Assembly: GCF_028009165.1 (NCBI RefSeq)
Contig: NC_079245.1
Coordinates: 372,001 to 436,000, forward strand
Length of the DNA: 64,000 nt
From: Akanthomyces muscarius
Lineage: Eukaryota; Ascomycota; Sordariomycetes; Hypocreales; Cordycipitaceae
Reading direction: 5' to 3'
Positions 32,732 to 43,297 of this stretch are shown here, piece after piece (position 1 is the first letter of the stretch; each line of letters begins with the position of its first letter). A model generated the notes under the pieces. It worked only from the letters and a program-made list of their open reading frames with translations. It made no database searches and was not told the origin of the DNA. Position numbers and translations under genes: made by a program.

Positions 32732-35380
32732 GTCAGGCTGTCGTGGTTTATGCAATGACGAGGTGTGTTGAGTTGCTCGCAGCCAAAAGTGCGATGCAAA
32801 AGAGGTATTGGGGTATGAAAGTAAAAAGGGGTGGAAACTGCAAGATCCAAGAGAATGAAGGTTAAAATAAAGAAGGCGGGAGGGAGATGCTTCAGATGAG
32901 ACTGGTCCGGAGAAGTTGAGACCCCCCAGGCCGGGCCTTCATGTATTATTACGCAGTTGTCGATCCAGAGAGAGCACAACAGGTAGCACAGCAGGGTCAG
33001 TGCCGGTGCGCTAACTGCCAAGGCGTCGTAATAGAATAAGAGCGACAGGAAAAAGCAGAGGCCTCTTTTTGGGGTGAGACAGTTTCAAAATTACATTCCG
33101 CCTAGACGAAACGCCGCGACAGGGAGGGCAGACACTATTTGTTGGCCAGAAAAAAAAGAGCTACACATTTGCTGGCTGGCCTGGCCTGACCCAAGTACCA
33201 CAACGCGTAAGGCCAGCCTCAGGATCCAGGAGGGTTGGGTGTGAGATGAGTGGTGTCAGGGATCCAACCCTGCCCGAACGGTAGGAGTTAACTAGTTAGA
33301 CTTTGCGCCAACTCGCAGCTGCCACTTTCTCGCAGGATAGTAAAGTACATTGGACATGGGCAAGGATGACTAGATGGCCACAGCAGATGTAACATGCGTT
33401 GTACGGGGTACAAGCACCGTCAAAAAGGCTCTTTGCCGAGTTGGGTCATGGTCTGCGCAGCCAGCTGCAAAGCGACTGCCAGGGTGCAGATTAGTGCCAT
33501 CTGTTAATGCCTGGCTGCATCTGCCCAGCTCCAGCAGCTTGCTTGGTGCTACTGCAGCTTTGCCACCCACACCTGGTGAGCTGTCTGGAGCGGTACCGGA
33601 CGAGACTTGTTGAGGGCGGAGCGGCTTCCCTAATTCATTGGGGCCGAAGACGCTCAACTAGAACAACACCTGGCAGCCAGCCTGATTACCGGCAAGATTG
33701 TGCCGACAAAGAGGCATCAGGTGGGTGTTGCAGCAGAGGGCACTCGCCCATCAGAGTAGAGTGTGGGTGGTACAGGGCTGACGACTGATTAAAACGTGGC
33801 CTGCTAATGACTACCAGGCACAGTAATACAAGAGGCCATCTCGCGTCCACCTGCTTCAAGTGCCCATCCGTGCAAGCCGTAGTACGTGCTTCGCAGGATG
33901 GCCATGGCTTGAGTGTCACGGCATTCGTCATAAACATGGTCGGAGCGGGCACGTTCCAGTGAGACAGTGGATTACGCTTATCTCTCCGTCACATCTGACT
34001 AGCGGGAGCGAGGGTTCCACACGCAGCTGGCTTATTAGGGGTGCGCCGGCAGCTGTTCCAGGACACTAATGAACAGCGAAGAGGCACCGAGTTGCATATC
34101 GGACTCGCCCAGAAGGCGGACGCAGGCGGCGCCTTGCATTGCAGCCAAGGGATATTGCGTGTGGTAGGCAAGCGAGCAGATGAAGCCTCCTCTTTGCAGC
34201 AAGAAGCATCTGTATGGACCAAGCAAGCTTCGTAGAGCACTCGATGCCACTCATCGTCGACATCATTGTCTCACATACAGCAGCGCGCCAAGGAAGCAAC
34301 CTCAGGCTCAGTCGCGCAGTCCAATTAGTCTCGAACCAGGTGCTTGACAACAGTGACTTGCCGTTGGCAGAAGCTGCCACCATCGACTAATACCTGCAGC
34401 TCCTGTCTTACTATCCATACGGAGCACAAGATTGCGAAACCCGGCGGCGGGATCTATGTGTGTGTCGTAATATAGATGTCGTGCCAACAAGCTCTGGGAT
34501 CTATCTTTGGGAGAATAAGCTGCGAACTCTGCCACCGCAATGGGACTCGTAAATAATGTCAGCCACCCCCCGGCCTTGAGATGCCCCTTTTTTTCGCATC
34601 TGGGACGTTGCGAAAGTGCCATGCGCTGAGTCTAATATTACCTTCCCGACCCACCACCCACAGCGGCAACTGCATCCTGGTATTGTTAAGACCAGGAATC
34701 AATTTTCAGAGACAGATTGATTGCCTGGGCAAAACATTTGGGGGGGGGACGAAGCGCTAGGCCAAGACAATTTACGGGGTGCAACTCAACTAAAACGTAG
34801 CATAATGATAAACCTTATCAGACCCGTCGCCGGGAAGATGAGCAAGCTGGCAAGTTGGCAGAATGGCAAAATCATATGCCAGTACCCTTGGCTCATCTCT
34901 CTACTCCGTATATGTAGATTTCCTCATGGAAGCTGCTTGCGACGACGAGTGAAGAGGAGTGCGTCATTCCCAGCTAGCTTTGCCAAACCGATCTTGGCGA
35001 GAGATTCTCGACTCGCGATGACGTTGTTTCAAGAAAAGAAAAAGCGCTTACACTCTGTCGAGGTCCTATTGACTATGCGCAGAATTCGGGCGCAATGTAT
35101 GATGCGGTTGACGATGAAACAATATCTACGGTGCGTCTTGATGCTTGTTGCGCGAGGTCTTCTTCGCACGCAAGCCGGACACGGCACGTGATTCTGGTGG
35201 GGAGAAGAGGCAGAGCCGCTGGTAGGCTGTGGCAAAGAGTCGAATCTACAAGAATTTGCTGACGGAGCAGACGCTGCCTGGCGATAGAAGCTTCGCCATC
35301 AGACTTAGTTCCTTTTCCTGGCTTATCACTCTGGTGAGGATGGACTGTTCATCATCACCTACGTAACGCGACCTGGACAG
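32732..35380. other. Divergent intergenic region, F-box / Ufd1-like
   Basis: 2.65 kb with only short unsupported frames. It holds a TTAACTAGTTA palindrome at 33287-33299 and a G-run at 34740-34748. No gene, repeat family or RNA gene recognised. Confidence 0.5.
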
Positions 35381-37642
35381 ATGAAAGCTGTACCTCTCGG
35401 CCGACATTCACTCAAAGCAAGAGACTTGTTGGAGAACGCATCCGTTAGAATGGATGAGCTGCCGGCTCTAAAATGGCAAGGCAATTTCGCCCTGCTTCCA
35501 CTAGAGGCAGTCGGCGGCAATAGTCTGGATGGAGACAAGATAATCCTGCCCCAGTCTGCGCTCGAACAGCTGCTCTCCGCGTCGGCGTCTCAGGCTGTCA
35601 TGCAGAACAACTACACGACGCCATCAGCACAGCTTCCAAACCCATTGACCTTTCGCCTTGTAAATCCAGCCACCAATAAGGCTGTTTATGCTGGAATTCG
35701 GGAGTTCTCAGCGCCGGAAGGCACAGTTATGCTGAGTCCGTATTTGCTCAGCGCTTTGGGTTTGGCTACAGACTCAGACGCCACCACCAAGAGCTCGTCT
35801 TCAACCGCGTCGCGAACGCAACTTGATATACACGCCGCAACCTTACCAAAAGGCACCTATGCTCGACTGCGACCCTTGGAGGCTGGATACAATCCCGACG
35901 ACTGGCGGCCTCTGCTCGAAAGACAGTTGCGGCGAAACTTTACTTCGCTCACCAAAAATGCGACGATGCTCGTGTACGGAGTCCGCGGAGAGGTTTTCCA
36001 ATTACTAGTCGACAAGCTATCGCCGGAAGCAGAGGGTGTCTGTGTGGTGGATACGGACCTCGAGGTTGACATTGAACCTTTGGACGAGGAACAGGCGCGC
36101 GAGACGCTGCGCCAAGTTATCAACACCGGCCGCCAAGCAAACGGCAGCGGGGGCGCCAAGGGTGGTGCAATTGATATTTGGAAGCCCGTATCTGACGAGA
36201 TTGCCGTTGGCAGCTATGTCGATTATACTCTTCCCTCTTGGGATCGATCCCAACCCTTGCAGCTAACGCTGTCCAACATGTCGGATCCTGACGCTCTGGA
36301 GCTCTTTGTCACGCCGAAATCAGGCTATCAGCGAGCTCTACCTCGAAACACAGAGCACGTTTTCAGCACTTTCGACTCGGCTGGATCAAGTACAACGAAA
36401 ACAAAGGTCATTTCGCCGACAAACGTGGAGATGGAAAAGGCCGAGAGCATACAAATATCCGTCTACGCGTACCCGGACCCCACGGACACAATACCACGAG
36501 ATACTATTCAGTACACCCTTCGCGCTCAGATCTGCCGAGGAAACGACGAAGTCATTACCGTGGAGAACGTCGAGAATACCCAAACGCATGGGGAAAATGA
36601 AGCGCAATGTTTGAACTGTCAGCAGTGGGTTCCGAAGCAAAGTCTTGTTTTGCATGAGAGCTTCTGCCGACGCAACAACATTATCTGCCCTAAGTGCAAA
36701 ATGGTCTTTAAAAAGGGATCCGACGAGTTCAACGCACACTGGCACTGTGAACACGACGAGGCTCATGGCACTACACCATACAGCAAGTACAAGCATGATG
36801 ACATATTCCATGGCAGCTGGCTATGCCCATCTTGCACTTTTCAGACAAATTCATTGCCGGATTTGGCAAGACACAGGAGTACGGTATGCCCCGGGAAAAT
36901 CATCCTGTGTCAATTCTGTCATCTCGAAGTGCCACAAGAAGGTGATCCATTCAATCCCTCACCCGAGGTGATGTTGTCTGGATTGACAGCACACGAACTG
37001 GCAGACGGCGCGCGTACGACCGAGTGCCATCTTTGCGACAAGATCATTAAACTGAAGGATATGCAAACACACTTGAAGCACCATGAGCTGGATAAAGTAG
37101 GCAAGGAGAGACCGCCAGTCTGTCGCAACGAGAATTGCGGACGGACCAGATATGGAGTTGGAAGTCGCGGACAGGTGAAACACAGCCCCGGGGCTGACGT
37201 ACAGCAGGGTGCTGATATTGGGCTTTGCTCTCTCTGCTTCGGACCGCTCTATGTCAGCATGCACGATCCGGACGGAAAAGCGCTCCGCCGACGAATCGAA
37301 AGACGCTATCTCACACAGCTGATGAGCGGGTGCCGCAAGAGCCAGTGTATCAACGAATGGTGCAAGACTGGCCGCGCCAACGCTGGACTGGAGGTCAAGG
37401 GGTCGTCGGTACAGGCTGCTCTGCCGCTGGTTAAGCCACTGGTGGCTACATGTCTCGACCTGGACACGCCCATGTACTTTTGCGTCGACGAGCTGAGCCA
37501 GACTGGTCGCAAGTTGGCTGCCGCGATTGCTTCGGAGGGCATTTGGGATCTCGAATGGTGCATTGCCGCTGCAGAGGCAGAAAAGTCAAACGCGGATAAA
37601 ATGCGAGACTGGTTACAGGCATGGGCACCAAGAAGAGTATAA
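35381..37642 (+). CDS. Ufd1-domain zinc-finger protein with C-terminal AZUL domain
   Basis: One uninterrupted 753-codon frame. The start at 35381 is the first ATG; ATG 35450 (MDELPALKWQGNF) is an alternative closer to the usual N-terminus. Residues ~25-215 form the Ufd1 N-terminal fold: DKIILPQSALEQLL, PLTFRLVNP, GTVMLSPYLLSALGL, TYARLRPLEAGYNPDDW. Next come a beta-rich region and several C2H2/TRAF-like zinc pairs (QCLNCQQWVP, ICPKCKMVF, LCPSCTFQTNSLPDLARH, LCQFCHLEVP, ECHLCDKIIKL). Near the end IERRYLTQLMSGCRKSQC leads a C651-x4-C656-x4-C661-x29-C691 array, the AZUL zinc pattern of UBE3A-type ligases. The role is inferred: ubiquitin binding or delivery, possibly with Cdc48. No catalytic ligase domain is seen. 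Confidence 0.85.
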   Translation: MKAVPLGRHSLKARDLLENASVRMDELPALKWQGNFALLPLEAVGGNSLDGDKIILPQSALEQLLSASASQAVMQNNYTTPSAQLPNPLTFRLVNPATNKAVYAGIREFSAPEGTVMLSPYLLSALGLATDSDATTKSSSSTASRTQLDIHAATLPKGTYARLRPLEAGYNPDDWRPLLERQLRRNFTSLTKNATMLVYGVRGEVFQLLVDKLSPEAEGVCVVDTDLEVDIEPLDEEQARETLRQVINTGRQANGSGGAKGGAIDIWKPVSDEIAVGSYVDYTLPSWDRSQPLQLTLSNMSDPDALELFVTPKSGYQRALPRNTEHVFSTFDSAGSSTTKTKVISPTNVEMEKAESIQISVYAYPDPTDTIPRDTIQYTLRAQICRGNDEVITVENVENTQTHGENEAQCLNCQQWVPKQSLVLHESFCRRNNIICPKCKMVFKKGSDEFNAHWHCEHDEAHGTTPYSKYKHDDIFHGSWLCPSCTFQTNSLPDLARHRSTVCPGKIILCQFCHLEVPQEGDPFNPSPEVMLSGLTAHELADGARTTECHLCDKIIKLKDMQTHLKHHELDKVGKERPPVCRNENCGRTRYGVGSRGQVKHSPGADVQQGADIGLCSLCFGPLYVSMHDPDGKALRRRIERRYLTQLMSGCRKSQCINEWCKTGRANAGLEVKGSSVQAALPLVKPLVATCLDLDTPMYFCVDELSQTGRKLAAAIASEGIWDLEWCIAAAEAEKSNADKMRDWLQAWAPRRV

Positions 37643-38953
37643 TGGGTCATGATTGTTTATAGAATAGGTGCGGGCGGCTGCATGGGCAGTGCTTCGGAGC
37701 TGGGCGCATTATAGACAAGATACCATAGCATACACAAAGAAGTAATTTAATTCTCCATTTCATGTTTTGGGTCCATGGTAATGACGAGCGACGAATATCT
37801 ACCTCGCGACACATTTGGCTTGAGGAATAGTATAGGGTAAGGGTCGCGTGAGCGAGATACAAAGAGTTAAGGGGTCTTTACGAGGGATATAATAAAAATT
37901 CGAAAATCTGACATTGTCCTTTTCTAGACGTGAGATACACTAGAGTATAATTTCAAGAATCCGATGCCCTCTTGATTTGCACTGAGGCCAACTAGGCTGT
38001 GAATTACACTTCCAGTGGTCCCATTACCGAGTCGGCCGGGTCACTTAACGAGGCCCTGGTAAGGCAAGATGGACGCCCACAGAAAAAGAAGGAGAAAAAG
38101 GACGAATAAAGAGATGAAGAATTAAAGAAATATTTTTCTTTCTTTCTTGAGCATAATTTTCCATCCTTCGACAATTGACCATTTTCAATCGGAATATACG
38201 CGCTGGTGGCAGGCGCTGCCCCGCGTCAGTGTTTGTCCCCAGCCAGTGGGGTAGGTAGCTCCAGGCTTGGTGATCCACATCCCCGTTGACGTAAGTTGCA
38301 TCTGGCAGCTCACGGCCTTTGACTCGTCAACACAACCAGCACCCCGAGCTTTGCCTCGCCATCAACAGACTTTTCCTCCGCCCTTGCTTCCTCCGCCCAA
38401 CAAGCGGGCAATAAAATTTATAAAACTACTGCCCCATCGCATTTTCTCACTTGCTGCCTAGAGGCCGCATCTCGCTCGTTCGCAGCCGACCACCCAGCTT
38501 ACCAGTAGCCTGCATCGTTCCTCGGTCGCATCTCTACCAGCACCCTACGCATTCTTTCTGTTTTCTACTGCAGTCTCCATAGTACTGCAAGCTCAGCATT
38601 TTACGCTTCGACATGCTATCGTGCGGCTTAGGAAAAGCGTGACCTGCATTTCGTTGGCGACGTCGTCTCGGTACGTGCAGCAGGCGCGACCTCGGTATCG
38701 TTTTCTACGGTGCAATACTTATTTACCGGCAGAGGCGGACATTGAAACCATATTGAGGCCTCCCAGAAGAGTCTCGAAAACCGGACTCCGACACTCCGGC
38801 TTTTCCATCGGCCGCCCATTCCCTCCGCGAGCCCAACCTCCCGAAGAGAGCAGTGGGCAACCTGAATCTGGTTCAGTAAACGATTCCCTGCTGGAGGCGA
38901 CGCAAATAGTCGAAACTTGATATTTCCATCATAAACCAACACTTGCGGTAACA
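37643..38953. other. Intergenic, promoter and long leader of the Sip5-like gene
   Basis: 1.3 kb. The part after ~38300 is pyrimidine-rich, leader-like sequence before the ATG at 38954. No supported gene. Confidence 0.5.
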
Positions 38954-41471
38954 ATGGGCAACAGCAATACCAAAGAGAGTCGTCCTCCCGGAGCTGCCGA
39001 GTCGCACGATGCGTTTCGCGCCGGTGAAGGCCGCTCTCGCCAGCGTCCAGGCCGTGGGGATGCATCATTCCTCGGACTTAGCACACCAGGTCAGCGCGAC
39101 CGCCGACAGAACGTACCTTTTGAGCACAGAGAGACCAAGCAAGAGCGAGAGACCAGACGCCTGGAGCGGGAACGCGCGACCCGCCTCAAGGAGCGTGAAC
39201 GCAGCCTTAGAGAGGAACACGTCGATGGCGGTTATCTGGTAACTCTGGGTACATATGTGGGAACTGAGGATTACAGCAAGCCGGCCGTGCGGCAACTCCA
39301 GGTATGCTCTGCCGGTTATCCTCACACCACGACTGCTGTGCTAGAAGGCTAACGTAACACGACAGATCGAGAGAAGGATGGCACCGTTTTGGCGCGGTCT
39401 AAATGATTGGTCCTCGAACTGGGCAGAGCACCAGCTTGTTGCTGCTGCTAGAGGCCTCCCCATACCGGCGGCAGACGAACCCCCGCCTCCAGAACTGATA
39501 GCACAGCCGCACAATCGCAATCCGAGCCAGACCAATTTGCAGAACTTAACGGTCCCTATGGGTGAACGAACCATGTCAGCTGCTTCGGATCATAGCGGCT
39601 CCGGCACAGGATCAGGACTGGCTTCACCGGGGACTCCTAGTCGCAGCGCCATCAAACCGAGAGCAAAGGCTCTAGCCATGGCTTTGACTGGACATTCGAG
39701 GAATGCCTCTTCCGCAGAACTTCCACCAACAGAGACCATGCTTCCTCACGATCCTTTTGTTAATGGCCAACTGCTTGAGGTCTATCTTTACAAAGACGCA
39801 GCAGATTGCCCGATTTGCTTCCTATCATACCCACCCTACCTGAACAGCACTCGTTGCTGCGACCAAGCGATTTGCAGCGAATGCTTTGTTCAAATCAAGC
39901 GTGCCGATCCTCACCTCCCTGAGCACCATCCCGATGGGCAACCACTGACTGACCCTGACCGGCGACCAGATCCCGAAGATCTACCCGAAATGTTGACATC
40001 TGAGCCGTCTGCATGCCCCTATTGCCAGCAGCCAGAATTTGGCGTGACGTACGATCCCCCTCCATTCCGCCGTGGATTAGTCTTTTCCACCTCATCCACG
40101 AATCTTGCCTCTTCTTCGACAATGTCTCCCATGTCCTCCTCAAGTTCACTGCATTCCACCGCGAATCCTAATCTAGCGCCGCAGACTGGTCGCAGAAGAG
40201 GGCATAGTTTGTCCGCCAATGCACCAAATGTCATCACTACTGATAGGATTCGGCCAGACTGGTCCACAAAGCTTGCGGCTGCTCGGGCTCACCAGGCACG
40301 ACGCTCAGCAGCCGCGACTGCTCTGCACACGGCCGCGTTTCTTGTTGGAGGCAGTGACCAGCGATCAATACTACGGCCCAGTCGCTTTACGCGCCGTCAT
40401 ACCGGAATGCGCTCCGGCTCCGGCACGCCTGGCAACGGATCCACGGCCGAGGAAGGGACAGAGCTTCCCGAATCATCCGACAGGTCGCAGGCCATACTCA
40501 ACCCAGATGGAAGCAGGCGCTTGCGAATGGAAGAACTCGAAGATATGATGTTTATGGAAGCCGTGCGACTTTCGCTCGCAAGTGAAGAGGACCGGAAGAA
40601 GAAAGAAGCCAAGGCGTTGCGTAAGGACGCCAAGAAGAAGGAACAGGCGGAGAAGAAGGCTGCTAAGAAAGCAGCAAAAGATCCTTATGGGGGCAGTGTT
40701 AGTGGCGCGAGCGGTAGCAGCCTTTCTCTTGGCCTGGGTAGGAAACGAGGCAACAGCAATGCGAGCAACCTGAGAATGGAGGCTACCGTACAAGGTGCAT
40801 CACAAGCCTCGAAAGGGGAAGAGCGGACAGATGCGTCGCAATTCAAGTCAAATGAGAGCAGCATCGGAGACGTCAGTGGGAAAGGCAAGTCAGTCGATCG
40901 AAGTGCGACTGATGCCTCTACAGAAGGGGGCTCATCATCGGCTATCCCAATTCGGAGTGGCGGCTCGCACCTTCGGCAGATGAGCAATGCCTCTTCTCTG
41001 GGATCGTCATTAGTGGATTCTGCGCCAGGGAGCTTCTCAGGAACAGGATTTCTCAACGTGGATGGTATCAGGCAGACTCGAGGAGAGGGAAGTGACGGCG
41101 AAGAAGCTTCCGAACCCTTGTTCAACTTTAGGAGTCTGGCAGAGCTCGTCGGTGTGAATATCGATGAGGGAACTGCCATTCCCGAGGAAGACGAAAGCGA
41201 AGCGCAAACGGACGCCACTGATGCCACGCAAGAGACAGCGGCACGACCGCTATCCCAAGTCAAGGAAGAAGACGAGCTTACAGCTACGCACCACGAAGCA
41301 GTGGACGCCCCGAAAGTGGCAGAAAAAGAAGCAGAAAAACCGCAACCCGAGCGAAGTCTGCATACAGAAGAGACTTTGATTGGTAGTCAGGGCCCTGACC
41401 ACGGCAAAGATGGCATGGGGCCTGGGCCGACTGTCTTGGTTGATGGTACAATGTCTACAGAAGCGAAATGA
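38954..41471 (+). CDS. sip5: Sip5-like protein (Snf1-interacting, RING-like, N-myristoylation signal)
   Basis: Exons 38954..39301 and 39366..41471 around a 64-bp intron (GTATGC..ACAG), phase 0; 817 aa. It begins MGNSNTKES, a good N-myristoylation sequence, so peripheral membrane attachment is likely. Residues ~40-100 are charged and helical ([19 protein letters not shown]). The conserved Sip5 core follows: [35 protein letters not shown] and the RING-like region at 264-336 ([33 protein letters not shown]). The C-terminal half is low-complexity with a Lys/Glu/Ala helix ([19 protein letters not shown]). In yeast Sip5 links Snf1 kinase and Reg1/Glc7 phosphatase; conservation of that role in filamentous fungi is inference. 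Convergent with the next gene (228 bp between stops). Confidence 0.88.
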
Positions 41472-41643
41472 GTAAGGATGGGGGGGGGGGGAGGAGAGCG
41501 CATGGAGCCCTGAGTGCAGAAGCCGAGGCAGAAATTTGGGGAGCAAAGCGTTTTGTCCACAGAAGACATGTAGATATAGCGTTTGATTTGGTCTATGTAA
41601 CAAAAATTATCACTATTTGTACTTTGCAGTTGTATGCCTGGGT

Positions 41644-41662
41644 ATGTATGTATGTATGTATG
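41644..41662. repeat. (TATG)n microsatellite
   Basis: Short TATG tandem tract in the 3' region between the convergent Sip5-like and GCIP-like genes; a poly-G run lies at 41481-41490. Confidence 0.7.
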
Positions 41663-41699
41663 CTTGTAATGATGCCTGCTGCCTTGTCCGCTCAGCGCC

Positions 41700-42836
41700 T
41701 TAGCTCTTTTTAATTTCCGTCTTGAACTTTTCCGTCCACTCGGAGAACTCGTCGGCACTACCATCCCACGGGGCACTGAGCAGCTCGCCGGCCGCAAACG
41801 CGTTGAAGAAGCAGTCGTCGGCGGCGCGGTCGATGGCGGCCGGCTCCATGTCGTAGAAGGCCGCGGCCAGGTCGCCAAAGGCGTCCGGCAGGGCGCCCAG
41901 CACGCGGGCGGCCTCGTCCAGCCGCTGAGGCATGCTGGTGCTGTCCGCGGCCGGTGGCGGAAGAGGCGGCAGCTTCTTGAGGCGGCGCTTGGTGATGGCT
42001 TGGTAGAGGAGCACGACGAGGCGCACGCGGCGGAGGGTTGACTCGAGGCGTGGACGGATGGCCTTGGGGTCGTCGCGGGGGATGGTTTGCCCGGAGCCCA
42101 TCAAGTCGTCGAGAAAGTCCTGCGCGGAAGTTGAGCCGTTTTGTGCATTGTCGGCGTCGGCTTCGTGTGCTGAATCATCATCATTATCATCATCGTCGTC
42201 AGGCTCCTCATCTCCCCAGTCCTTGAGCTCCTCCATGACGTCTATTAGGGTATCTCTCCACTCCTCGACTCTCTTGACAAAGTAGCCGCCGACGCCTCCG
42301 CCGACGAGCGCCACCACCTCGTCACACGCAGACCACAAGATGCCCGTCGAGGGCAGACTGCCCTTGTCGTCGGCGCCGACGCCGCTCTTCTTCACGCCCG
42401 ACAGGGGCTTGCCGTCCTTGGGGATCTTGCCGAGGAGCTCGCCGAGCGTGAGCAGCACGCGCCGCGAGCGCCACGCCAGCTCCTTGCGGAAGAAGGCCGT
42501 GTAGCGCGCCGGGTCGCACGCCTGCGCGGCCGAGGCGACGCCCAGCACGGGGCCGGACAGCAGCTGCTTCAGCACGTCGGCAATGGCGGACGCCGAAAAG
42601 GGCTCGTTGATGAGGAGGAGGGACAGCTTGGTTGCGTGCGCGCGCACGAGCGTCGCGGCGTCGCGGGCGAGGCCGAGGGGGATGATCTTGGAGTCGGTGG
42701 TGTCGGCGGGCAGAGGCGTGGAGGGGTCTTTGTAGATGGCGTCAAGGGAGGTGGCGAGCTGCTGGCAGAGTGCCTGGGTGGATGTGACGGCCGTCTCGAG
42801 GCGTTGGAGAGCGCCTGTGTCGGAGGACGAGGCCAT
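41700..42836 (-). CDS. GCIP/CCNDBP1-like protein (Grap2 and cyclin-D-interacting family)
   Basis: Single exon, 378 aa. All-helical protein with the family layout: N-terminal helices (LQRLETAVTSTQALCQQLATSLDAIY), SKLSLLLINEPFS-like KLSLLLINEPFSASAIADVLKQL, then ILWSACDEVV ALVGG and DTLIDVMEELKDWGD followed by an acidic stretch of ~25 residues (EEPDDDDDNDDDS). The C-terminal half has LRRVRLVVLLYQAITKRRLKKLP and DEAARVLGALPDAFGDLAAAFYDME. In animals the protein binds cyclin D1; in fungi its function is not defined, so I name the family only. It is divergent from glucosidase II beta across 461 bp. Confidence 0.82.
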   Translation of the reverse strand: MASSSDTGALQRLETAVTSTQALCQQLATSLDAIYKDPSTPLPADTTDSKIIPLGLARDAATLVRAHATKLSLLLINEPFSASAIADVLKQLLSGPVLGVASAAQACDPARYTAFFRKELAWRSRRVLLTLGELLGKIPKDGKPLSGVKKSGVGADDKGSLPSTGILWSACDEVVALVGGGVGGYFVKRVEEWRDTLIDVMEELKDWGDEEPDDDDDNDDDSAHEADADNAQNGSTSAQDFLDDLMGSGQTIPRDDPKAIRPRLESTLRRVRLVVLLYQAITKRRLKKLPPLPPPAADSTSMPQRLDEAARVLGALPDAFGDLAAAFYDMEPAAIDRAADDCFFNAFAAGELLSAPWDGSADEFSEWTEKFKTEIKKS

Positions 42837-43297
42837 GGTCGATTTTCGGTTTGCTCTGACCCGATGGGCAGTGTTGCTTCCAGGTCAGCTTGGTGGTCTC
42901 TGTCACATAACTTTTTTGCCGGCTCCGATGATGCTCGACGCTGTATGTTTTTTTGGCGGGGTGGAGGGGCAATCGAGGCAAGTGTGGGCTGGTCTGGCTA
43001 GCCTGAACAGAGCGGCAAAACTTCCGAAATTCTACCGCCACAGAGGCGAGACAGTGCTGCAGCGTTGAACCTGTTAGCGCCATTCCAGTGGTCATTACAG
43101 GGCCCCTGGGCTCAAGCTCCATGGAGCTACCCCAGCTATTCCAGCTGTGCCAGCTTCGCGCTTCAGCACTCCTGAGCGAGTCCTTGACACATGTCCACTC
43201 TCTCTGACAGTTCCAGGTGCATCGACACAACAACTTCCGCCACAAGTCTGGCCGTCGCCCAATTCATTCCCGCACTAGAGAGGAAGTGACGGAAACC
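42837..43297. other. Compact divergent promoter
   Basis: 461 bp between the start codons of the GCIP-like gene (minus) and glucosidase II beta (plus). No other feature seen. Confidence 0.5.

Noticed and set aside
33374..34622. Several short frames between the F-box and Ufd1-like genes
   Set aside because: None extends by splicing or shows a motif; overlapping on all frames as expected by chance.
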